Positions 1 to 6,781 of a DNA stretch of 33,114 nt are shown here, piece after piece. The position numbers and the translations under genes are program-made. This DNA is from Rhodoblastus sphagnicola (lineage in GTDB: Bacteria > Pseudomonadota > Alphaproteobacteria > Rhizobiales > Beijerinckiaceae). Location of the stretch: contig NZ_NHSJ01000031.1 of the NCBI RefSeq assembly GCF_002937075.1, positions 1-33,114 on the forward strand, read 5' to 3'. Numbering within the stretch: position 1 is the first letter of the stretch; each line of letters opens with the position of its first letter. A model generated the notes under the pieces. That model saw only the letters and a list, made by a program, of their open reading frames with translations. It had not been told where the DNA came from and did not search any database.

Positions 1-1239
1 GCCCATGTGGCCAGCCAAGCGGCGTCAAAAGCGCGCCCGCCGGAAAAAGTCGCGCACAAATGGAACGTGTTTCGGGCGATCTGCGCGGCGCGCGCGCGTC
101 TTGGCGTGTCCGAACGCGCCCTGACGGTGCTCGACGCCTTGCTGACCTTCCATCCGGAGACCGTGCTGGGCGGCGAAGATTTGGTTGTGTTCCCGTCCAA
201 TAGGATGCTCAGCCTGCGCGCTCATGGCATGGCGCCGGCGACGCTCCGGCGCCATCTCGCCGTCCTGGTCGACGCCGGGTTGATCGTGCGGCGTGACAGC
301 CCCAACGGCAAGCGGTTTGCCCGCAAGGATGGGGCAGGGGAGGTCGAGATCGCCTTTGGTTTTGACCTTTCGCCTCTGGTCGCGCGCGCCGACGAGTTCG
401 AGGCGCTCGCTGAAGCCGTCCGCGCGGAAGAGCGCGCGCTCAAACGTGTTCGCGAACGGATCACCATTTGTCGGCGCGATATCGGCAAGATCATCGAAAC
501 CGGCCTGGAAGAGGGCGTGCCGACGCGTCGAGAAGGGCAGGGGCCTGCGGATTGGACTGTCGTCCATGAGATGTTTCGCGGCATCGTGGTTCGGATTCCG
601 CGCACAGCGACGTTGGCGGAGTTGGAACCGTTGGCGGATGAGTTGGCGGCGCTGTCCGCCGAAGTGTTCAATCTGTTGGAAACCCACGTAAACCCTCAAA
701 ATATGAGCGCCAATGAGTCTCAAACCGAGCGCCACATACACAATTCAAAATCAAACTCTCCAATTGATCTTGAACCAAGCCACCAAAAAGGCTGGGTCGG
801 CGATTTTGGCGCTATGAACGACGATCCCTGCCTTCCACAAGGGTCCGAAACCCAGGATGAGGAGAAAGCCTCGCACCGGGCAGCACCGGTCAAAGCCTAC
901 CCACTCGGGATGGTGCTCGAAGCCTGCCCCGACATCGTCGATTACGCCAAGGACGGGATCCAGTCGTGGCGCGATCTGATCGCCACGGCGGCATTGGCGC
1001 GCGCCGCACTCGGCATCTCGGCCGACGCTTGGCGCGAGGCGCAGGAAACCATGGGGGCAGGGGATGCGGCGGTGATGATCGCCGCGATCCTGCAAAAAGG
1101 CGAGGCGATCAGCAGTCCCGGGGGCTATCTCCGCGCGCTGTCGGCAAAAGCACGGGCCAAGGAATTCTCGATCGGCCCGGTGCTGATGGCGCTGCTGCGC
1201 GGTAAACTCGGCAAGGGAGCACGCGGTGCGGCCGGCTGA
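1..1239 (+). CDS. repC: Plasmid replication initiator RepC (5' end probably outside the window)
   Basis: RepC initiates replication of repABC plasmids and chromids of Alphaproteobacteria by binding an origin inside its own gene. The family signature is clear near the N-terminus: a KWNVFRAICAARARLGVS segment, VLDALLTFHPET, VVFPSN, LSLRAHGM, TLRRHLAVLVDAGLI and RRDSPNGKR, which form the winged-helix initiator domain. A lower-conservation linker (about residues 230-300) is followed by the C-terminal domain around SWRDLI and SPGGYLRAL. The first in-frame start inside the window is GTG at 7, but the frame is open to base 1 and known RepC proteins have roughly 20-30 more residues, so the true start is probably upstream. 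repA and repB would lie to the left. The visible C-terminus looks intact. Confidence 0.93.
   Translation, partial: AHVASQAASKARPPEKVAHKWNVFRAICAARARLGVSERALTVLDALLTFHPETVLGGEDLVVFPSNRMLSLRAHGMAPATLRRHLAVLVDAGLIVRRDSPNGKRFARKDGAGEVEIAFGFDLSPLVARADEFEALAEAVRAEERALKRVRERITICRRDIGKIIETGLEEGVPTRREGQGPADWTVVHEMFRGIVVRIPRTATLAELEPLADELAALSAEVFNLLETHVNPQNMSANESQTERHIHNSKSNSPIDLEPSHQKGWVGDFGAMNDDPCLPQGSETQDEEKASHRAAPVKAYPLGMVLEACPDIVDYAKDGIQSWRDLIATAALARAALGISADAWREAQETMGAGDAAVMIAAILQKGEAISSPGGYLRALSAKARAKEFSIGPVLMALLRGKLGKGARGAAG
690..790. other. Probable origin of replication (oriV) inside repC
   Basis: An AT-rich island interrupts the otherwise GC-rich repC between its N- and C-terminal domains; it encodes the Asn/Ser-rich linker (NMSANESQTERHIHNSKSNS). 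In repABC replicons such as the Rhizobium etli p42d family the origin maps to a central AT-rich part of repC. The base-composition shift is seen directly; origin function is inferred from the family. Confidence 0.6.
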
Positions 1240-1353
1240 CTTCAACTTGGCGACGCATGCATCTGGGGCGGTGTTTTCCGGCGCCGTCATGTCACCTGCC
1301 GCGATCTTGATGGCAGGATTGGCTGAGCCTATCTTTGGCCGAAAGGATCATCC

Positions 1354-1602
1354 ATGGCCGAACCTCAACTCTCCGTGCGCAGCGCCAAAGCTCGTGATCT
1401 GGCGCATCGGCTTGCGCGCCGCGAAAAGCGTTCGATCGCCGAAATCGTCGAGCGCGCGCTCGAAGCCTACGAAATTCGCGAAGTTGAGCGAGAGCCGGCC
1501 GCGTCGTTCTATGCCCGGATTTTCAAGAGCCTTGGCATGGACATTGATCTCGAAACCGTCATCGCCGAGACGAGGAATGTCCATTCGGGGCCGGATCTTT
1601 GA
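1354..1602 (+). CDS. vapB: VapB-type antitoxin (Rv0623-like)
   Basis: An 82-residue protein resembling the Rv0623/PSK-type antitoxins of VapBC toxin-antitoxin systems. These dimerise through the N-terminus to bind the operon promoter and block the toxin with the C-terminus. The N-terminus (LSVRSAKARDLAHRLARR, then SIAEIVERALEAYE) has the family pattern for DNA binding and dimerisation; the tail FYARIFKSLGMDIDLETVI resembles the toxin-binding part. An AAAGGA Shine-Dalgarno sequence lies before the ATG. The gene is intact, but the overlapping downstream PIN toxin is frameshifted, so this antitoxin appears orphaned. It may still act as a repressor or neutralise related toxins. Confidence 0.75.
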   Translation: MAEPQLSVRSAKARDLAHRLARREKRSIAEIVERALEAYEIREVEREPAASFYARIFKSLGMDIDLETVIAETRNVHSGPDL

Positions 1603-1920
1603 TCTTTCTCGACACGACACCAACGTCATTTCAGACACCCTGAGAAAAACGCCCAGCGAGGCCGTCGTCGCTTGGCTCGTTCGGCATGACGACGAATTCG
1701 CCCTGCCAACGGTCATGATCGCCGAAATCGCGTTGGGGATTAAGAAAAAACGTGCTGGAACAGGGAGTGGCGCACTGGCGGCGCCGCTTCGCCGATCGGA
1801 TATTGGATTTCACCGAAGAGGCCGCCCTGGCTGTGGCGAGATTATGGGCGCTGCGACACCCATCCGGGCTTCGGCATCGTTGGAATGGACGATTCAATGG
1901 CCGTTCGAACTTCCACTGAT
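1599..1920 (+). pseudogene. vapC: VapC/FitB-type PIN-domain toxin, frameshifted
   Basis: This is the degraded ribonuclease partner of the upstream antitoxin. A TTG start at 1599 overlaps the vapB stop. The expected N-terminus IFLDTNVISD is broken because GACAC is tandemly repeated at 1611-1620; removing one copy restores L-D-T-N, the first acidic PIN motif. The next segment, LRKTPSEAVVAWLV through PTVMIAEIALGI, reads in one frame. A shift near 1745-1755 then moves the match to LEQGVAHWRRRFADRILDF and EEAALAVARLW in another frame, and the last recognisable part (IVGMDDSM-like) needs yet another frame. The C-terminal third is missing. With at least two, probably three, frameshifts it cannot make an active toxin. 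Confidence 0.8.
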
Positions 1921-1945
1921 GGCTAAAAATGCTATATTTAGTCAT
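1919..1945. promoter_or_regulatory. Inverted repeat upstream of parDE, candidate ParD operator
   Basis: ATGGCTAAA and TTTAGTCAT are 9-base arms with one mismatch, separated by 9 bases. The dyad lies 28 bases before the parD start, in an AT-rich stretch that includes TATATTTA. ParD-type antitoxins repress their own operon by binding such palindromes; the assignment here is by position only. Confidence 0.45.
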
Positions 1946-1972
1946 GATAAGACACAAGCCGGAGGCCGCGCC

Positions 1973-2239
1973 ATGAACATGAACGTATCGCTCCCTGATG
2001 AGCTGGCGAATTTCGTCAAGGACAAGGTCTCGACCGGGCGCTACGGCTCATCAAGCGAGGTTGTGCGCGAAGCGCTGCGGCTCATGGAGAAGACGGAGCT
2101 GCAAGAGGCTGAAAAGCTCGCCCTGCTGCGCCAGGCTTGGACACAGGGTGTCGACAGCGGCGACGCCGGAGAAATTGATTTCATCGCGCTGAAGAAAGAT
2201 GCGCGCGCGCGCCGCGCCGCCGCCAATCGCGGCGCATGA
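1973..2239 (+). CDS. parD: ParD-family antitoxin (ribbon-helix-helix)
   Basis: An 88-residue antitoxin. The N-terminus MNMNVSLPDELANFVKDKV is a typical ribbon-helix-helix strand, followed by GRYGSSSEVVREALRLME, the ParD/CopG hallmark. The charged C-terminal half (ALKKDARARRAAANRGA) would wrap around ParE. The start is set by GGAGG at 1961-1965, seven bases before the ATG at 1973; a second in-frame ATG lies at 1979. The frame is open further upstream, but that part crosses the vapC remnant and is not coding. The stop overlaps the parE start in an ATGA, so the two are translationally coupled. It neutralises ParE and probably autorepresses the operon, favouring inheritance of the replicon. Confidence 0.88.
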   Translation: MNMNVSLPDELANFVKDKVSTGRYGSSSEVVREALRLMEKTELQEAEKLALLRQAWTQGVDSGDAGEIDFIALKKDARARRAAANRGA

Positions 2240-2538
2240 GCCCGGTGCGCTACACCCATCAGGCCCGTGAGGATTTGCTCGACATCTGGTCCGCTCTCGC
2301 CGAGCGCGCTTCGGAAGCGGTGGCGGATCGCATTTATGACCACATCGAAGAGGTGTGCGGGTTGCTCAAGGCGCATCCGCAACTCGGTCGCGCGCGCGCC
2401 GAGATTCATCCCGATGCGCGCGCGATCGTCATCGAACGCTGGCTGGCGCTGTACCGCGTCACCGGCGACAGCGTGCAGATCGTGCGCGTGATCGATGGCG
2501 CGCGCGATCTTTCTCTCGTCGAATGGGCTCCGAAGTGA
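2236..2538 (+). CDS. parE: ParE/RelE-family toxin
   Basis: A 100-residue ParE-type toxin of the RelE/ParE superfamily. Features are the N-terminal YTHQAREDLLDIWSALAER, the middle helix ADRIYDHIEEVCGLLKAHPQLGR, and the C-terminal sheet RWLALYRVTGDSVQIVRVIDGARDL. These match the family order of two helices followed by the IVRVLHGARD-like strand. Characterised ParE toxins inhibit DNA gyrase; that activity is inferred from the family. It overlaps parD by four bases. The length is normal and there are no internal stops, so unlike the neighbouring vapC this toxin looks functional. The role suggested by context is post-segregational stabilisation next to repC. Confidence 0.88.
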   Translation: MSPVRYTHQAREDLLDIWSALAERASEAVADRIYDHIEEVCGLLKAHPQLGRARAEIHPDARAIVIERWLALYRVTGDSVQIVRVIDGARDLSLVEWAPK

Positions 2539-2710
2539 ATCCCGGCTCTTACCGTCGCGGCGCGCTCCCCGGCGCGCCTGCGATCGTTGCAAGCCGCTGT
2601 CGCTCTTAGCTGCCGATTTCAATTTGAAAGGCCAACGTAAAACGATGGCGCCTGATTTTCATCAAGTGTCGCAATTTTCGGGCTGAGACTCTGCCAGTCG
2701 CAACAACAGC

Positions 2711-3802
2711 TTATAACCCCGCCGCCTTGGTCAGATTGACGCGGAAACGGTCGCGGCGGCGCTGATAACGCCGGGTCATTTCGGCGCTGGCGTGGCCGAG
2801 CTGCTTTTGCACATAGCGCTCGTCGACCTCGGCGGAGGAGGCGAGGCCGGCGCGCAACGAGTGGCCGGAGAATTTTTCCTTCCGCTCGCCTTCGCTGAGA
2901 TCGCCGCGCACCCCCGCCGCCAAAGCCGTGGCCTTGACCAGCCGGGCGACGTGCTTGTCGGTCAGGCGGTCGGCGCCGACGCCTTTGGCGCCGGCGACGC
3001 GCCGAAACAGCGGGCCATGGTTTATGCGCGCGAACTTGAGCCATGTTTGCAGCGCGGCGACGGGGCAGGTGGCCTCGGTCGAACCGCGTCCGATCTCGAC
3101 CTCGCGCCAGCCGGTCTTGCCGCGCAAGGTGACGACCAGGCCCTTGTCGAAGATCTCGACCCAGCCGGAGCCGTCCTCGGTTTGTTTCGCGCCGCAATCG
3201 AGCCCGACGATTTCCGAGCGGCGCAAGCCGCCGGCGAAGCCGATGAGGAGGAGGGCGCGGTCGCGCAGGCCGCGCAGATCGCCCATCTCGAGTGTCGCCA
3301 GCATCGCCCGCAGGTCTTCGGGCAGGACCGCTTCCTTTTGCGTCGGCGGCCGCGCGTGGGTGCGCTTGATCCCGGCGAGGACAGCGAGGATGTGCTTGTC
3401 CTTGCGGTCAAAATTCTCGCCAAGTTGGCGGAACCCCCAGCTCAGCGCCGAGAGCCGCCGCTCGATGGTGGAAACCGAATTCGGCTTGCGGTCGGCGCTG
3501 GCGGCGCCCGAGGCGCAGGCGGTGATGTACAGGCCGACGATCCGCGGTTCGTTGGCGGGGAAATGGCTCAGGCCTTGCCGGCGGCGCCAGGCGTTGAAAT
3601 GGCGCCAGTCGGCTTCATAGGCGCGAGTGGTGTTTTGCGAGCTTGCGGCCTTGACGTAGTCGCGCGCCTTGTCGGCGAGGCCGGCGAGATGGGTCGGCAG
3701 GGCGTCGGACGGCTCATCCATCGGCGCGAGGCCCTGGCCGGGCAGGGCCTCGCGGGCGTCGGGAGGGGCGTTTTCTTGCGCTTTGGCGGGCGTTTCGACC
3801 AT
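2711..3802 (-). CDS. Tyrosine recombinase (Xer/phage-integrase family)
   Basis: A 363-residue site-specific recombinase. An N-terminal SAM-like core-binding domain (about 40-150, TTRAYEADWRHFNAWRRRQG) precedes a C-terminal catalytic domain. The full catalytic set is visible: Arg194 in GGLRRSE, Lys229 in RGKTG, His314 and Arg317 in HSLRAG, His337 in LGHAS and the nucleophile Tyr346 in TRRYQRRR. It would cut and rejoin DNA through a 3'-phosphotyrosine intermediate. The gene starts 20 bases from a perfect 11-7-11 palindrome (3823-3851) that has the shape of a tyrosine-recombinase core site, and is divergent from DUF1403 and scpB-like genes. This suggests dimer resolution or replicon integration rather than a phage. 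The partner site and reaction are inferred. Confidence 0.9.
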   Translation of the reverse strand: MVETPAKAQENAPPDAREALPGQGLAPMDEPSDALPTHLAGLADKARDYVKAASSQNTTRAYEADWRHFNAWRRRQGLSHFPANEPRIVGLYITACASGAASADRKPNSVSTIERRLSALSWGFRQLGENFDRKDKHILAVLAGIKRTHARPPTQKEAVLPEDLRAMLATLEMGDLRGLRDRALLLIGFAGGLRRSEIVGLDCGAKQTEDGSGWVEIFDKGLVVTLRGKTGWREVEIGRGSTEATCPVAALQTWLKFARINHGPLFRRVAGAKGVGADRLTDKHVARLVKATALAAGVRGDLSEGERKEKFSGHSLRAGLASSAEVDERYVQKQLGHASAEMTRRYQRRRDRFRVNLTKAAGL

Positions 3803-3822
3803 ATTCGAAAGCCTAGCTTATT

Positions 3823-3851
3823 ATGTCCGATAATGCAATCTTATCGGACAT
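3823..3851. repeat. Perfect 11-7-11 palindrome, candidate dif-like recombination site
   Basis: ATGTCCGATAA and TTATCGGACAT are exact inverted 11-base arms around the 7-base spacer TGCAATC. Xer/dif-type sites share this plan: about 11-base arms ending in ATAA and beginning with TTAT around a 6-8 base centre. It lies between the divergent recombinase and DUF1403 genes, so it could be the crossover site, an operator for both genes, or both. Confidence 0.65.
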
Positions 3852-3916
3852 CTGCAGCTCAAGACAAGCCCGGCGCTTTTAGCGTAAAATATGCTGACAA
3901 AGCGCCGCTCTTTGCT

Positions 3917-4897
3917 ATGCTGCCGGTCATGGATTCGCGCCCGCCCGTCGCCGCTCCGCCCAAACCGTCGCGCCGAAAACGCGCGGCGAATGCGGGCGCG
4001 CCTTCAGAAAAAGAGCATATATGTCATATGCTTCCGCCATGGCTGGCGCCATCGCCGCAGGACGCCGGCGCGGAAAAATTCGCCGCCGGGGCCGTCCTGC
4101 TCGCCCTCGATCGCATGGTCCGAGCCGAACCGGGTTGGCTCGGAGCGTTGCGCGCGCGGCAGGCGCTGCAGGCGGCGGCGACCAGCGTTCGCAGCTTACG
4201 CCATCGCGAGGACGAGGCGGCCCTGCGCGACGCCCATCATTTGACGAGGCCTGGCGACGACCCCGGCCCGGCGGGCAAAATCTATCGCGTCTGGCGCGAT
4301 TTTTCGGCCCGGCCGACGCGGCTTGCGGGGCCATGCCTTGCGGCCTTTGCCGAGGCGCTTGGCGTCCGCGCGCCAATGGCTGTTTTCGATGGCCTGACGC
4401 GCGCGTCCAAAAATCCCGACCCGGTCGCGGCGGCGATCGAGGCGGCGGACGCCTGCGTCGCGGCGCTGGAAGCCGGGGCAGGGGAGGGCGGCGTCCTCGC
4501 CGCCATGGCCGCCGACCTTGTTCTCGCGCGCCGCCTCGGCTGGCCCCGCCCGTTGTCCGTGATCGGCGCGGCTGGTGTCGGCCGGCGGGGGACTGTCGCG
4601 GAGCGCTACGCCAAAATTTTGCGCGAGGCCCTGGCCTGCCATGGCCGGGCGATGGAATTGGAGCGTCGCGCCGCCCGGCTGATCGCCGCGGCCGCGACCG
4701 TGCGCGTCAAAGGCGCTGAGCGCGGCGTCGCCGCGCTGCTTGCCGACGATGTCGTCTCCGCCGGCGATCTCTGCCGCGCCGGATCGGCGGCGCTGGGCTC
4801 GGATCGGGCCGCGCGGCGCTTTCTCGAGCGGCTGGTCGAACTTGGGGCGCTGCGCGAGATGACGCAACGTCCAAGTTTCCGGCTCTACGGATTGTGA
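3917..4897 (+). CDS. DUF1403 family protein
   Basis: A protein of about 326 residues matching DUF1403, a family of unknown biochemical function known from rhizobial plasmids. Recognisable parts are FAAGAVLLALDRMVRAEPGW, REDEAALRDAHHL, GDDPGPAGKIYRVWR, the LVLARRLGWPRPLSV stretch and the C-terminal PSFRLYGL, a characteristic family ending. It is mostly Ala-rich helix with no signal peptide or membrane segment, so it is probably cytosolic. Two in-frame ATGs (3917 and 3929) are possible and neither has a clear Shine-Dalgarno sequence. Its stop overlaps the scpB-like GTG start. Co-occurrence with an integrase and ScpB suggests a role in replicon maintenance, which is inference. Confidence 0.8.
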   Translation: MLPVMDSRPPVAAPPKPSRRKRAANAGAPSEKEHICHMLPPWLAPSPQDAGAEKFAAGAVLLALDRMVRAEPGWLGALRARQALQAAATSVRSLRHREDEAALRDAHHLTRPGDDPGPAGKIYRVWRDFSARPTRLAGPCLAAFAEALGVRAPMAVFDGLTRASKNPDPVAAAIEAADACVAALEAGAGEGGVLAAMAADLVLARRLGWPRPLSVIGAAGVGRRGTVAERYAKILREALACHGRAMELERRAARLIAAAATVRVKGAERGVAALLADDVVSAGDLCRAGSAALGSDRAARRFLERLVELGALREMTQRPSFRLYGL

Positions 4898-5637
4898 CCA
4901 TGCGGCCTCCCGCGCAAGGCGACCTGCTGTTCGATCGCGAACTCGCCGATCTGTCGCGGGAACTGCGCTGGCGTGAATGGATGGGACGGGTCGAAGCGGC
5001 GATCTTCGCTTCGCAGACCCCCGTGCCCCGCGAAAACTTGAGCCTGCTGGTCGGCGAAACCTGCCGCCTCGACGAGCTGATCGCCGACATTCAGCACGAA
5101 CTGGCCGACCGCCCTTACGAACTGGCATTCGTCGCCGGCGGCTGGCGCCATCGCACCCGGCCCCGGTTCGCCGACGCCATCCGCGCCTCCGGCGCGGCGG
5201 GCGGGGAGGGAGCGCTCAAAGCCTTGTCGCAGACCGAGCATCTGGTGGTGACCGCCATCGCCTATCTGCAGCCGGTGACGCGCCGGGATCTGTCGCGTCT
5301 CATCGGCAAGGAGATTAGCCGCGATATTTTCGCGCGCCTGAAACGTCTGGGGCTGATTGGCGCCGGCCCGCGTTCGCCGGCGCCCGGCGCGCCGCTGACC
5401 TATGTGACCACCAAGCTGTTTCTCGAAATTTTTGGGCTCGGGAGCTTGCGCGACCTGCCTGATATCGAAGCGCTCGAAGAGGCTGGACTGCTGGCGCGGA
5501 GAGCTGAGCAGGAGGAACAGCCCGCCATCGGCGAAGAATTTGATCGCGTTCTCGGGATCATTCCCGATGACGAGCAAGAGGAAGGCGAAGCGCCGCCGCA
5601 CGCAGGCGGTCAGGACTCTGACGACGACCGTCTTTGA
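4894..5637 (+). CDS. scpB: ScpB-like winged-helix protein (SMC-Scp accessory)
   Basis: A 247-residue protein resembling ScpB, the winged-helix kleisin-interacting subunit of the SMC-ScpAB condensin. WMGRVEAAIFASQTPVPRENLSLLVG matches the ScpB N-terminal opening (bring about new cut-offs for helix-turn-helix repeats), then ELAFVAGGWRHRTRPRFADAI, LSQTEHLVVTAIAYLQPVTRRDLSRLIG and ISRDIFARLKRLGLIGAGPRSPAPG with YVTTKLFLEIFGL form the two winged-helix domains. The acidic tail (DDEQEEGEAPP) is probably disordered. The start is the GTG at 4894, overlapping the DUF1403 stop; ATG at 4900 is the alternative. No scpA or smc is in the window, so it either works with chromosomal SMC or has a plasmid-specific role. 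Confidence 0.8.
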   Translation: MTMRPPAQGDLLFDRELADLSRELRWREWMGRVEAAIFASQTPVPRENLSLLVGETCRLDELIADIQHELADRPYELAFVAGGWRHRTRPRFADAIRASGAAGGEGALKALSQTEHLVVTAIAYLQPVTRRDLSRLIGKEISRDIFARLKRLGLIGAGPRSPAPGAPLTYVTTKLFLEIFGLGSLRDLPDIEALEEAGLLARRAEQEEQPAIGEEFDRVLGIIPDDEQEEGEAPPHAGGQDSDDDRL

Positions 5638-5690
5638 GGCGGACCAACCCAGCCTCCAAGGCATGTAGCGCGGGGGGCGTCATCGACGCG

Positions 5691-5719
5691 CTGATTCAAT
5701 CGCGGGCTGATTGATTCAG
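5691..5719. repeat. Imperfect 11-7-11 inverted repeat downstream of scpB-like gene
   Basis: CTGATTCAATC and GATTGATTCAG pair at 10 of 11 positions around the 7-base spacer GCGGGCT. The arm and spacer lengths equal those of the 3823-3851 palindrome but the arm sequence differs. There is no T-run and the stem is weak, so it is not a good terminator. Function is unknown. Confidence 0.4.
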
Positions 5720-5762
5720 TTCTTGCGTTGGACAGCACGCGGATTTGCCGCAACCTTGGCTC

Positions 5763-5966
5763 ATGACACGCCCCGCCGTTCACCAACTCCACCTCGAACG
5801 CATCGACACCGCGCGCACCATGTGGCGCGGTTCCGAACGCGAGGTGCATTCAACTTTGTTCGGCGAACACGCGCTGGCGCGAACCTGGGGACGGATCGAC
5901 ACGCCGGGTCGCCACATGATCGGGACGTTTACCGTGACGTTGCCCCCAACTTTTATCCAGCCTTGA
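5763..5966 (+). pseudogene. WGR-domain protein remnant
   Basis: A 67-codon frame whose centre resembles a WGR domain: LHLERIDTARTMWR, a short gap, STLFGEHALARTWGRIDTPGRHM. WGR domains are small nucleic-acid-associated modules found in PARPs and in short proteins of alphaproteobacterial plasmids. After the WGR motif the family normally continues with a conserved helix; here the sequence becomes unrelated (TFTVTLPPTFIQP) and stops, and the end overlaps the opposite-strand DUF3617 gene. It is best read as a 3'-truncated remnant. The domain match is by eye and modest. Confidence 0.45.
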
Positions 5967-6402
5967 GGTCGCTCTGGTGTTTGGGATTCGCGTCGCAATC
6001 CTCCGTCAGAAATCTGGCGTCAATAGTAAACCCCGAGTGGCGGGTTCCCGATGTGGTTCGCGATTGAGCGCGATACCAACTCTGAAAATCACCAGTAAAG
6101 AGAAGGCTCGTAATATCGCGATCGTCATCGTGGCCGCAGGCAATTGTCACGATCAAAGCGTCGCCCTGGCGCGTCACCACCGGAATCGCACAGCCGTGTC
6201 CGGCCGCCCCGAGGATAGAATCTGTTGCCGCAACGCAGACTTCGTTTGTTTGCAAGCCCATATCCGGCGAAATCGTCGAAATGAGCCACAATCCTGGCCG
6301 CCGTTGGGGAAGCGCCGTTTCCTCCGCCGAGGCGACCGGAATGAAGGAATGGCTTGTCAACGAGCCCAATAGAAGCAAGCTCGGCCAACGGGCGGAACGC
6401 AT
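5953..6402 (-). CDS. Exported DUF3617-like protein
   Basis: A 149-residue protein with an N-terminal signal peptide (MRSARWPSLLLLGSLTSHSF, cleavage probably after ASA). The mature part begins with QRRPGLWLISTI, the R-x-PGLW pattern of DUF3617 proteins, and has paired cysteines (EVCVAATDS, HGCAIP, IACGHDD, TEDC) typical of that periplasmic family of unknown function. The start at 6402 is chosen because AGGAG lies about seven bases upstream; an in-frame ATG at 6435 would put 11 extra residues before the signal peptide. It stands alone, divergent from the kinase gene. A link to methanol oxidation is possible from location only. Confidence 0.65.
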   Translation of the reverse strand: MRSARWPSLLLLGSLTSHSFIPVASAEETALPQRRPGLWLISTISPDMGLQTNEVCVAATDSILGAAGHGCAIPVVTRQGDALIVTIACGHDDDRDITSLLFTGDFQSWYRAQSRTTSGTRHSGFTIDARFLTEDCDANPKHQSDLKAG

Positions 6403-6647
6403 CGATCTCTCCTGACCAGGAAAAGTTGAATACAATCATCTAAATGACCGAAACGCGTCTAGCCACCCCCGCGACGCCTTGTGGTGAGCCGAATCAACTC
6501 CGGGATAATATCCCGATCATCCTCGGGAATTTTTGCAAGAATAAGTCCTGTATATCTTGATGCACGATATTGATAGGCTCCCCCTGTATCGCGCCGAACA
6601 CCAAAAACGTTTGGATGTGCTGCATTTTCATCGCGTTGTGTCACGCG

Positions 6648-6690
6648 GCGGGAGCCGTCTTTTCTCCAATGCGGCGGCTCCCGCTTTTTT
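6648..6690 (+). terminator. Strong intrinsic terminator without an obvious upstream gene
   Basis: GCGGGAGCCG (6648-6657) pairs perfectly with CGGCTCCCGC (6675-6684) around a 17-base loop and is followed at once by six T residues on the plus strand. No plus-strand gene ends nearby: 6403-6647 lies behind the divergent DUF3617 gene. It may terminate a small RNA from this gap, or insulate the kinase gene at 6782. Apart from this the 6403-6781 gap holds only weak promoter-like sequence (TTGCGC 6716-6721, TAAGCT 6740-6745). Confidence 0.75.
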
Positions 6691-6781
6691 CGAGTTTCGC
6701 GAGAAGCCAGCCATCTTGCGCTGCCCGCATTCGCTCCTTTAAGCTCGACGCAATCTCAGCACTCACGATGAAAATGCCCGG

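Noticed and set aside
2792-3916. N-terminal extension of the DUF1403 frame to 701 codons
   Set aside because: This part is antisense to the tyrosine recombinase, whose catalytic motifs are complete; family resemblance begins only after about 3917.
6459-6644. 61-codon minus-strand frame upstream of the DUF3617 gene
   Set aside because: No ribosome binding site, no recognisable domain, and it runs into the terminator region.
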